Assembly (NCBI GenBank): GCA_027081565.1 | Contig: JALWKG010000161.1 | Span: forward strand, 1-17,463 | Direction of reading: 5' to 3' | Length of the DNA: 17,463 nt | Origin: Helicobacteraceae bacterium | GTDB taxonomy: Bacteria > Campylobacterota > Campylobacteria > Campylobacterales > Sulfurimonadaceae | Shown: positions 7,962 to 14,067 of the stretch, one piece after another | Layout of the letters: each line of letters opens with the position of its first letter | Numbering within the stretch: the stretch's first letter is position 1 | Position numbers and translations under genes: made by a program | The notes under the pieces: model-generated | Database searches by the model: none | Told to the model about the DNA's origin: nothing | The model's input: the letters and a program-made list of their open reading frames with translations, nothing else

Positions 7962-9654
7962 CAGCCTCTTTACTTTCTAACGTGACATCATCTTCAGCAG
8001 TGACATTATCATCTTCACTAAATGTAGCTTTGAGTCCAGCTTCCTCTTTAGTTACAGAGGTGTATCCAAGATCTACAATGGTAAGTGTGTTACCTTCAGG
8101 CTTAATAATATGTGGTTCAATAACTATAACAAGTTCTTCCACATTTCTCACTTTTTCTTCATATTTAAAGAAATAACCAAGACCGGGGATGTCTCCTAAA
8201 AGAGGTACTTTGTTGGTCTTAAAGTTTTCACGTGAACCAATAAGCCCACCTAAGATGATGCGGTTACCATCTTTAACGGTGACCACTGCAGAGAGTTGAC
8301 GACGGTCAAGGTCAGGTGGCATAGTACGGTTTTCCTGATCTGTTGTATCACTAGAGATTGGTACACGTGTTTGGCTTAAAGATGGGTTTACCTTAAGTGT
8401 GATTGTGCCATTTTCACCAATTTCAGGGGTGATATCTAACAATACACCTGCAAATACAGAATTGATCTGATTGTTTTGCGTTGTGAAATTACCACCAGCA
8501 CTTGCAGAGTTTGATGCCTGCTCAATCGTGTAGAAGTATTCTGTACCAACTGTGATCAACGCAGGTTGGTTGTTAAGTGTTAAGACTTTAGGATTAGAGA
8601 GTGCACGGACTTCACCTTGTTCTTTAAGAAATTTGATCACTTCGTTTAAAGACCCTCCCCCAGATATCTGGACCATAGTAGCTGCCCTGTTTGCCAAAGT
8701 AGTAATCTCACTAATACTTCCCTTTGGTTCATAAGTTCCACTCCATTTTCCATTAGTGCTAACAGTGTCAATAGCTACATCGAAGTTTGTTAGACCATAA
8801 AGCTGTGACCAGTCGATACCAGTAGCTGACTTATCATCAAAAAGGACTGACATCATGCTCACATCAATAAGAACTTGGCGTTGGACTTTCTCTTGAAGGA
8901 GTTTAAGGTAAGCATCAATACGTGCTTGCTGACGACCCGTTGCTGAGATGGTGATAAGACCTGCATTTTTGTTGATAATAGGGGCTTCTGCCTGGTAGGC
9001 ATCTTCCGGACGATTGAGTACGCGTTGAAGCTCAAGATCTAACTCTTCCCAAAATTTCACTTCGTCACTGGATTCAATAGAAATACCAGACTTGTTAGAA
9101 CCTGATTGGGAGTCCATACCACCCATTCCACCCATAGCACCGCCGCCACCAGGCATACCACCACCCACAGCACCACCACCCACAGCACCACCGCCGCCCA
9201 TACCACCTTGAGCGCCCATCTGTCCACCTATAGAGGCAGAACTGGAACTTAACATGACATCTGTCGAACCGGTACTTTTACGTTGAGATAAAATATAATC
9301 GATGTTATATGTGATTGTTTTAAGATACGAAATACGTAAAATATCATTATCTATAGTGAAGTTAAGATTGTTCTCTGTTAAAAGGATCTCAAATACTTCA
9401 TCAATGGTAAGGTTCTTAATATGGGTTTTATTAAGTTTCTTGTCCATAAGTTTTTCAGTTTCACTGTCAGCAACAACCAAACTGTACTCACAGGCAGTTG
9501 TCAACTGATCAACATATTCACCAATGGTAGTTCCTTTTGCAGAAGAGATGCTAAAGAGTTCATAAGTACAATCGGCTTGCATAGAAGATGCTAAGATGAC
9601 TGAAGCAGCTAAGGAGATCAGCTTTTTATTTAGGTTTTTCATTTTCATTTTCAT
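7948..9654 (-). CDS. mshL: MshL/CtsD-like outer-membrane secretin
   Basis: This 568-residue protein is a secretin, the outer-membrane ring through which a pseudopilus, pilus or DNA passes. It has a Sec signal peptide (ending near MQADC), an STN/secretin N-terminal region (about 35-110), a glycine-rich insert (143-180), an N1/N3-like domain (about 195-260), and the secretin beta-domain (about 260-520). The family signature VPLLGDIPGLGYFFK (483-497) is followed by EELVIVIEPHII. Length matches MshL (about 550-570). The C-terminus is an acidic tail (EDDNVTAEDDVTLESKEADEEL region) with no evident pilotin-binding domain. Two cysteines (29 and 55) flank the STN domain. It lies in the MshL position after a MshK-like gene and before the AAA ATPase. 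Three in-frame ATGs open the gene; see the separate start-site entry. Confidence 0.93.
   Translation of the reverse strand: MKMKMKNLNKKLISLAASVILASSMQADCTYELFSISSAKGTTIGEYVDQLTTACEYSLVVADSETEKLMDKKLNKTHIKNLTIDEVFEILLTENNLNFTIDNDILRISYLKTITYNIDYILSQRKSTGSTDVMLSSSSASIGGQMGAQGGMGGGGAVGGGAVGGGMPGGGGAMGGMGGMDSQSGSNKSGISIESSDEVKFWEELDLELQRVLNRPEDAYQAEAPIINKNAGLITISATGRQQARIDAYLKLLQEKVQRQVLIDVSMMSVLFDDKSATGIDWSQLYGLTNFDVAIDTVSTNGKWSGTYEPKGSISEITTLANRAATMVQISGGGSLNEVIKFLKEQGEVRALSNPKVLTLNNQPALITVGTEYFYTIEQASNSASAGGNFTTQNNQINSVFAGVLLDITPEIGENGTITLKVNPSLSQTRVPISSDTTDQENRTMPPDLDRRQLSAVVTVKDGNRIILGGLIGSRENFKTNKVPLLGDIPGLGYFFKYEEKVRNVEELVIVIEPHIIKPEGNTLTIVDLGYTSVTKEEAGLKATFSEDDNVTAEDDVTLESKEADEEL
9115..9228 (-). 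repeat. Glycine-rich low-complexity tract with 15-bp tandem repeat inside the secretin gene
   Basis: This stretch encodes a Gly/Met/Ala/Val tract (residues 143-180 of the secretin) between the STN domain and the next ring domain. Within it, two perfect copies of a 15-bp unit (9158-9172 and 9173-9187) each encode Ala-Val-Gly-Gly-Gly. In-frame gain or loss of units would change the linker length without breaking the protein. Confidence 0.85.
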
Positions 9655-9660
9655 TTTCCT
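9640..9660 (-). promoter_or_regulatory. Triple ATGAAA start region of the secretin gene
   Basis: The gene opens with three tandem ATGAAA hexamers, giving in-frame ATGs at 9654, 9648 and 9642. The ribosome binding site AAGGA ends only two bases before the first ATG but eight bases before the second. The second ATG (9648) is therefore the likelier main start, and the protein would begin MKMKNLNKK. All three choices leave a usable signal peptide. Confidence 0.6.
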
Positions 9661-9664
9661 TTTA

Positions 9665-10090
9665 TCAATTCACGTTAAATTGGATCTTGTCATTTTTGTT
9701 GTTAAGGTAGAGTACTAGATCTTTCTTTTTACTTTTAAGATGTGCTTCGCCACCAGAGACTTTAATAATCGTGTATTCTCTAATACGGTCTCCCTCTTTA
9801 TACCATTTACCATTAATCTTGATGTTTTTATTAATAGCTGATTCAAGTTTTAGTGGTTTGAGTCTGATACGTTTTTTTGCTTCTATAACTGTACGTGTCT
9901 TGCCACTTTTTGTTTTGATTGTCTTAAGATATAAAAAAGGACTTTTCACTTTTGCAATAGCTCTGTTACTTACACCAACGCGAGGAGGCTTTATCTCTTC
10001 TATCTGAGTGTTGATGATTTCATGAGAAGCACTAATCGGATCCGCATAAACGGCAAGTGGTAATAAGGCCATAAATAGTAACTTTTTCAT
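9665..10090 (-). CDS. MshK/CtsR-like small periplasmic pilus-assembly protein
   Basis: This 141-residue protein has a short signal peptide (MKKLLFMALLPLAVYA, cut before DPISA). A linker follows, and then a compact C-terminal beta domain with the pattern NGKWYKEGDRI..YTIIKVSGGEAHLKSKKKDLVLYL. That NGK..(x)GD.I...V..I....V.L pattern is typical of the homology-region fold of GspC/PilP/MshK proteins, which link the inner-membrane platform to the secretin. It sits immediately before the secretin gene (10-base gap), as mshK does in Vibrio. CtsR occupies the same place in Campylobacter as I recall. I chose the ATG at 10090, which overlaps the preceding stop as TAATG, over an upstream TTG at 10108 that would add residues before a good signal peptide. 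Family assignment is from fold pattern and position, so moderate. Confidence 0.78.
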   Translation of the reverse strand: MKKLLFMALLPLAVYADPISASHEIINTQIEEIKPPRVGVSNRAIAKVKSPFLYLKTIKTKSGKTRTVIEAKKRIRLKPLKLESAINKNIKINGKWYKEGDRIREYTIIKVSGGEAHLKSKKKDLVLYLNNKNDKIQFNVN

Positions 10091-10722
10091 TAATATGTAA
10101 TCCCCCAAACTGATAGATTTAGGTCAAGTTCGATCTTTCTAGAGGCATTCATATCCAAATCATGGATATCAACAACCAACTTGCTTTTTTCAATAGAATT
10201 CATAAATTTCATAATATTTTTATAATCACCTTCTGAACTTATATTGATGTTAAGTACGTGACCAAATTTCGTTTTATCGCTAGCAAGTTTATTAGAGAAG
10301 AAACTTAGTTTCACCTTGTTACGTCTTGCATGTTCAGCAATAGAATCAATAAATGAACCCCATATTTCCTCGTCGTAAAAAAGCTCAGGGATCTTCTCTA
10401 TCTCTGCTTTTATATAGACATTTTCACCTTTAAGCATCTCTAAGTTTTGATTGAGTTGCGCAATTTCTTGATTTAACTTGGTGATCTCACTCTCTGGATG
10501 TTTGGCAAGATACTGCTTGTCTACAGCGATTTTTTCTTGTACCGTCTTTGATGCAGCTAGAATGTCTTGATATCCTTTTTCAGCAGAGTCCCAAAAGACA
10601 AGATAAGAGAATGTGACTAAAGCGACAAATACCATTGCATAGATAAGTTTGACATCCTTGTCACTCTTCTCAGCAAAACTCTGATCGATATCATAGAGAT
10701 ATTTTTCAATTATTGCACTCAT
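10090..10722 (-). CDS. MshJ/PilO/GspM-like platform protein
   Basis: This 210-residue protein has the bitopic architecture of PilO, GspM and MshJ. It has a short cytoplasmic N-terminus, one membrane helix (about 26-45), a periplasmic coiled coil (about 52-110, with ITKLNQEIAQLNQNLEMLK) and a C-terminal ferredoxin-like domain (about 115-210) containing the usual GDYKNIMKFMNSIEKS segment. These proteins pair with the PilN/GspL-like partner to form the alignment or platform complex around the motor. Here the partner is the gene just upstream, joined by an ATGA overlap (10719-10722); the stop overlaps the next ATG as TAATG. Tight coupling on both sides fits fixed stoichiometry. Sequence divergence in this family is high, so the assignment rests on topology, the GDY..I..FM..IE motif and order. 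Confidence 0.82.
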   Translation of the reverse strand: MSAIIEKYLYDIDQSFAEKSDKDVKLIYAMVFVALVTFSYLVFWDSAEKGYQDILAASKTVQEKIAVDKQYLAKHPESEITKLNQEIAQLNQNLEMLKGENVYIKAEIEKIPELFYDEEIWGSFIDSIAEHARRNKVKLSFFSNKLASDKTKFGHVLNINISSEGDYKNIMKFMNSIEKSKLVVDIHDLDMNASRKIELDLNLSVWGITY

Positions 10723-12254
10723 TTTAGTACCGCCTTCATCTCACTTACGTAGCGATTTTTATCTTCATCAAATGAAATCTCTTCTAAGACAAAGTGGAAC
10801 CGTGTTGTCTTCTTTTTTGTTAAATACTCTAGTAGACGAGTTATGTCTTTATCTTTATGAGAGATCATATGAAATGTAAACCCTTTGAACTCTTCACTTT
10901 CATTGTAAGTAAGCTTTTCGAGTTTAACATTAAACTTGTTCAAATCTGCTGCAAACTCAGTTATAAGTTTAGCTTTCATTGGATAGTTGACTTTGACATC
11001 GTGAATTTTTTCAAGTGTATTCATCTGTCTGTCCAGCTCTGTCTGTTCGGCGAGGACAAGTTTTGTTACAGCAGTTTTCTCAACGGTTTTTAGGTTTATG
11101 GTTGCTTCTCTTGTTGTCTTGATACTGTGAATCTCATTATATTCGGTGTCAAGGAGTGATTTGTTCAGCTCCTCAGCAAATGTCAAACTCCAAAAAGCAA
11201 CAGGATAAGAGAATGCAACTACCAGGGCAAGGCCAGAAATAGCGATGAGTTTGCCACTGGCGCGTTGCATAAACTTTGGTGGACGTGGATAGAGAGAGAA
11301 GTTACACTCATAACGTTCATCACTCTCTGTCATTGTATAGAGGTGCATAAGTTGATGTACCTGATCAACATACTGACCGTTAGTATCAAAGCCATAGTCG
11401 AAGTCAAAAGTCTTTGAGATAAGACCTAGATAGGTCTGTGAGTACTCATCCAGACCCGCAATAGTACCGATCTGAGAACCGATATAGATCTGGTCAATAG
11501 TCTCAAGTTCAAAGGCACGTTTAGAATAGGTAAGTACATCATTGATATGTAAAAAGAGTTCACCAAAAAGCTTAATTAGGTCGCGTTGGTACTCTTTGTT
11601 TTCAGCACCAAGCCCCTCTCCAGACAACATCTGTATGAAGAGTGGCATACCGATCTGCTCACCATAAAGCTCACTAAAACGTTCATACATCATACTAATA
11701 GAGTATTTTAATGATTTTGTATAGACAAATTCCTGGTCGTTATAAATCGTGAAAAAAGCATCATTGTCTTGAAAATAGATATAACAGTGTACACCTACAT
11801 CTTGAACGATCTCTCTTTGGTAAAGTCCCTTTATAAGTAGTGGTACGGGTACGATCTGATCGATATACTTGATCTTTTCCACTGTAACTTCAAAGGTCTC
11901 ATCCATCGTAATAGGGTCAACAATAAAGACATGGAAGTATCGCTCTTTGTCATTTAATTGATGACTTGATTCGATATATTGGATGTTATAAGCAATTGCC
12001 ATGTCTAGGGCAAGATCTTCATAAACCTTGTTCTCAATGGCAAATGGCAGATCATCATCTGGTATGTTCTTACTTACGCCAACAAGTGCTGTTAAAAAAT
12101 CATTGGTGTTAAGGTAGGACATTGCATACTGGGTTTTAGAAAAAGATATTGATCTAGCTTGCTCTAATTTACCAGATGCACCTACGTAGTAAGTCTCTTT
12201 GTAAGGGTTAATAGAAAGGACACTTGTAAATGCCGGTTGTTGCGTTGTACTCAT
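10719..12254 (-). CDS. MshI/GspL-like platform protein (fused PilM-like and PilN-like parts)
   Basis: This 511-residue protein looks like a GspL/MshI-type fusion. A large soluble N-terminal region (1-325) resembles the actin-like fold of PilM/GspL (ends with LYPRPPKFMQRAS). It is followed by one membrane helix (about 335-356), a periplasmic coiled coil (about 360-425) and a C-terminal ferredoxin-like domain (about 425-511), as in PilN. In other systems such proteins recruit the motor ATPase to the membrane and pair with a PilO/MshJ partner, which is the next gene here (ATGA overlap). I see no clear phosphate-binding motifs of a nucleotide-binding actin fold in the N-domain, consistent with GspL/MshI rather than PilM. 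The ATG follows AGGA at nine bases. It is the first gene of the operon. Start and topology are clear; the name is by architecture and order. Confidence 0.78.
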   Translation of the reverse strand: MSTTQQPAFTSVLSINPYKETYYVGASGKLEQARSISFSKTQYAMSYLNTNDFLTALVGVSKNIPDDDLPFAIENKVYEDLALDMAIAYNIQYIESSHQLNDKERYFHVFIVDPITMDETFEVTVEKIKYIDQIVPVPLLIKGLYQREIVQDVGVHCYIYFQDNDAFFTIYNDQEFVYTKSLKYSISMMYERFSELYGEQIGMPLFIQMLSGEGLGAENKEYQRDLIKLFGELFLHINDVLTYSKRAFELETIDQIYIGSQIGTIAGLDEYSQTYLGLISKTFDFDYGFDTNGQYVDQVHQLMHLYTMTESDERYECNFSLYPRPPKFMQRASGKLIAISGLALVVAFSYPVAFWSLTFAEELNKSLLDTEYNEIHSIKTTREATINLKTVEKTAVTKLVLAEQTELDRQMNTLEKIHDVKVNYPMKAKLITEFAADLNKFNVKLEKLTYNESEEFKGFTFHMISHKDKDITRLLEYLTKKKTTRFHFVLEEISFDEDKNRYVSEMKAVLK

Positions 12255-12318
12255 CGCAATAAATCCTAATGCTGTAAATTATTCAAAATTAATTGAACGT
12301 AACTCTCTATACTGTTTT

Positions 12319-12326
12319 ATTATAAT
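12319..12326. promoter_or_regulatory. Possible bidirectional -10 element for the Msh/Cts operon
   Basis: ATTATAAT is self-complementary and gives TATAAT on both strands (rightward 12321-12326, leftward 12324-12319). Leftward transcription would start near 12312 and give a leader of about 58 bases before the first operon gene. No clear -35 box is visible in either direction. Confidence 0.4.
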
Positions 12327-12356
12327 CAACAGACAATTTAAATAGAGAAGATAATA

Positions 12357-12434
12357 ATGAAAACTTATCTATCTTCTGTTTCTAACTTCATTTTAGCCAT
12401 ATTAAACTTAAATATATTCTTATGTGTTAAATAA
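12357..12434 (+). CDS. Possible 25-residue hydrophobic small ORF (doubtful)
   Basis: An ATG at 12357 opens a 25-codon frame that translates to a short, mostly hydrophobic peptide starting MKTYLSSVSNF and ending FLCVK. A purine-rich GAGAAG lies six bases upstream and a TATAAT about 30 bases upstream. The arrangement resembles a small membrane-peptide gene, but such short frames arise by chance in AT-rich DNA and I recognise no family. Confidence 0.15.
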   Translation: MKTYLSSVSNFILAILNLNIFLCVK

Positions 12435-12438
12435 AAAG

Positions 12439-12458
12439 ATAAATATTGGAATATTTAT
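12439..12458. repeat. AT-rich 9-bp inverted repeat
   Basis: ATAAATATT (12439-12447) and AATATTTAT (12450-12458) are exact reverse complements with a 2-base GG spacer. Such a compact palindrome could be a binding site for a dimeric regulator. It lies about 185 bases upstream of the operon start, which is far for a simple repressor site, and chance in AT-rich DNA is possible. Confidence 0.35.
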
Positions 12459-12625
12459 ACATTTATGCGCAAAGTATGTAAATGAAATGTGTGTGAGGCG
12501 TGTTCAAATAGTGATTATGGTTATTTTAAATACAGAGATAATATATTGTTATCAAACTCAGATTGATGGTCGACTTTTTTAAAGAACCATTTTCAAAGAG
12601 TTTGTGTTTATTACAATAGGGTCTG

Positions 12626-13519
12626 TTAGTTGATATAGCCTAGCTCTTCGAGCATCTGTTTATCATTGGTCCACCCTTTTTTCACTGAGACAAAAAGTTC
12701 AAGAAAGACTGTTTTGCCAGCGAGTTGTTCTATCTTCTGACGAGCGCCCTGGCCAATGCGTTTAATGGCAGCACCACCTTTACCAATAATAATCCCTTTT
12801 TGACTATCTTTTTCTATAATGATAGTGGCACGAATATGCTCGATCTTACCTTTTTCTTCGATTTTATCGATCACGACATCAGATTCATAGGGGATCTCAT
12901 CACTTATGTTGTCAAAAATTGCTTCGCGGATAAATTCTTTGTAGATATCACGCAGTCGTTCATCTGTAAGATCATCGGGATCGAAGAGGTATGGTGAGTT
13001 GTCAAGTTGTTTTGCAATAAGATCAAGAAGATCATTTTTACCTACATTTTTTGTTACAGACATAGGAATCAGTGCCTCGAATGATGATGAAAAGGCATTG
13101 TACTCCATAATACGAGACAATAGCTCTTTTTGAGAGACTTGATCTATTTTGGAGAGGGCAATAATATGTTTACGGCCTTTAGCCGTAACCTCCAAAAAGT
13201 GCTTGTAGTGTTTAACGGAATCTGCTGCAGGTGCTAAGTAGACAAGTACATCACAATCACCGATAGCTTTGAGGGCCTCTTCAAGCATAAATTGGTTGAG
13301 TACTTTTTCTTTTTCGTGTAAGCCAGGGGTGTCAACAAAGATAAGCTGATCATCATTGTGCATTACAATAGCGTTGAGACGGCGACGTGTTGCATTGGCC
13401 TTTTGTGATGTCATAGCGATCTTTTCACCAAGTATCCAGTTAAGCATGGTACTCTTTCCGGCATTAGGCCGACCCACTAATGCGACAAAACCAGCTTTAT
13501 GCTCAGTAGCGTTACTCAC
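12626..13519 (-). CDS. era: GTPase Era, 30S subunit maturation factor
   Basis: This 297-residue protein is Era, the GTPase that binds the 3' end of 16S rRNA and assists 30S subunit assembly. The GTPase motifs are G1 GRPNAGKS (16-23), G2 ATRRR near T44, G3 DTPG (63-66) and G4 SKID (123-126). The C-terminal KH domain has GIIIGKGG (242-249). The G4 motif has Ser in place of the usual Asn of NKxD; this is an adjacent-residue change that keeps the Asp giving guanine specificity. Length is normal. The ATG overlaps the end of rplI by 8 bases, so the two are probably co-translated. In Helicobacter and Campylobacter, as I recall, hslV and hslU lie between rplI and era; they are absent here. Confidence 0.97.
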   Translation of the reverse strand: MSNATEHKAGFVALVGRPNAGKSTMLNWILGEKIAMTSQKANATRRRLNAIVMHNDDQLIFVDTPGLHEKEKVLNQFMLEEALKAIGDCDVLVYLAPAADSVKHYKHFLEVTAKGRKHIIALSKIDQVSQKELLSRIMEYNAFSSSFEALIPMSVTKNVGKNDLLDLIAKQLDNSPYLFDPDDLTDERLRDIYKEFIREAIFDNISDEIPYESDVVIDKIEEKGKIEHIRATIIIEKDSQKGIIIGKGGAAIKRIGQGARQKIEQLAGKTVFLELFVSVKKGWTNDKQMLEELGYIN

Positions 13520-13958
13520 CGATAACCTCTAAGTGAATCGTTCCGTGCATACCGTGACCGAGTTTAAAGTCAAGGTCATGAATACCGGTACTTTTAATCG
13601 CCTCTTTGTGGTTGATATGCTTTTTGTCGATCTCTAAATCATGCTGTTTCTTAAGTGCATGTGCGATCTCATCCTTAGTTACTGCACCAAAAAGGTGACC
13701 AGTATTACCCAGCTTTTTAGTTATTGTTACTTTAACCTTGTCAAGCTTTTCAGCAAGTACTTTCAGGTCGGCAAGCTCTTGTTCTTCATTTTCAGCTTTT
13801 TTACGTTCTGCTGAAGCATGCTTTTTAAGGACTTCGTTGGTTGCGACTTTAGCAAGACCTTTGCCTACTAAAAAGTTTTGACCATAGCCATCTTTGACTT
13901 CCTTGACTTCACCTGCTTTTCCAAGCCCTTTAACATCTTTGATCAATAATACTTTCAT
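13512..13958 (-). CDS. rplI: Ribosomal protein bL9
   Basis: This 148-residue protein is bL9 of the large ribosomal subunit. The N-terminal domain starts MKVLLIKDVKGLGKAG and contains the bL9 signature (GKAGEVKEVKDGYGQNFL and VGKGLA, residues about 13-36). It is followed by the long connecting helix rich in Lys and Glu (about 41-75) and a C-terminal domain (LFGAVTKDEIAHAL onward). An open frame continues 29 codons upstream to 14045, but the ATG at 13958 has AGGA seven bases before it and gives the exact family N-terminus, so I end the gene there. A likely promoter lies just upstream. It overlaps era downstream. Confidence 0.97.
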   Translation of the reverse strand: MKVLLIKDVKGLGKAGEVKEVKDGYGQNFLVGKGLAKVATNEVLKKHASAERKKAENEEQELADLKVLAEKLDKVKVTITKKLGNTGHLFGAVTKDEIAHALKKQHDLEIDKKHINHKEAIKSTGIHDLDFKLGHGMHGTIHLEVIGE

Positions 13959-13982
13959 GAAATATCCTAATTTATTTTCGTA

Positions 13983-13988
13983 ATTGTA
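13983..13988 (-). promoter_or_regulatory. Possible -10 box for rplI-era
   Basis: TACAAT on the minus strand lies 25 bases upstream of the rplI ATG, giving a predicted leader under 20 bases that carries the AGGA ribosome binding site. There is no clear -35 box. Confidence 0.4.
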
Positions 13989-14029
13989 GCGTGAGAAGGT
14001 AAAGAAGGAGATAACTTGTAAAGAGAGGC

Positions 14030-14046
14030 GGTGGCAAAAAGCCACC
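14030..14046 (-). terminator. Perfect 6-bp hairpin between the FTR-like/rhodanese gene and rplI
   Basis: GGTGGC and GCCACC form a perfect stem with a 5-base T-loop (leftward reading), just after the stop of the FTR-like/rhodanese gene. The sequence after the stem is GCCTCTCTTT rather than a solid T-run, so it would be a weak terminator or an mRNA-end structure. Confidence 0.4.
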
Positions 14047-14067
14047 TAGAGTGAAAACTACTGGATT

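Larger units (their letters stand above)
12255..12625. other. 371-base AT-rich intergenic region between era and the Msh/Cts operon
   Basis: No convincing gene is present. The region holds a bidirectional -10-like element (12319-12326), one 25-codon rightward ORF with a purine-rich leader (12357-12434) and a 20-bp AT-rich near-perfect palindrome (12439-12458). There is also a weak rightward hairpin (TGGT 12567-12570 with ACCA 12586-12589, an inner CTTT/AAAG stem, then TTTTC). The gap is by far the longest non-coding stretch in the window and most likely carries the operon promoter. I see no strong leftward terminator after era, so read-through from era is possible. Confidence 0.6.

Noticed and set aside
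9115..9228. Repeat tract considered as a CRISPR or mobile-element remnant
   Set aside because: Units are short, in frame and encode a Gly-rich linker; there are no spacers or terminal inverted repeats.
10091..10108. TTG start adding six residues to the MshK-like protein
   Set aside because: The ATG at 10090 overlaps the previous stop and gives a compact signal peptide; the TTG would bury it.
12517..12582. 21-codon plus-strand frame in the era/operon gap
   Set aside because: No ribosome binding site, no hydrophobic or known pattern; expected by chance.
12626..13519. SKID in place of NKxD in Era considered as loss of GTPase function
   Set aside because: The Asp that gives guanine specificity is retained and all other motifs are intact, so this looks like a tolerated variant.
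13959..14045. Extended upstream start for rplI
   Set aside because: The extra 29 residues do not fit bL9; the internal ATG at 13958 has a good ribosome binding site and the family N-terminus.
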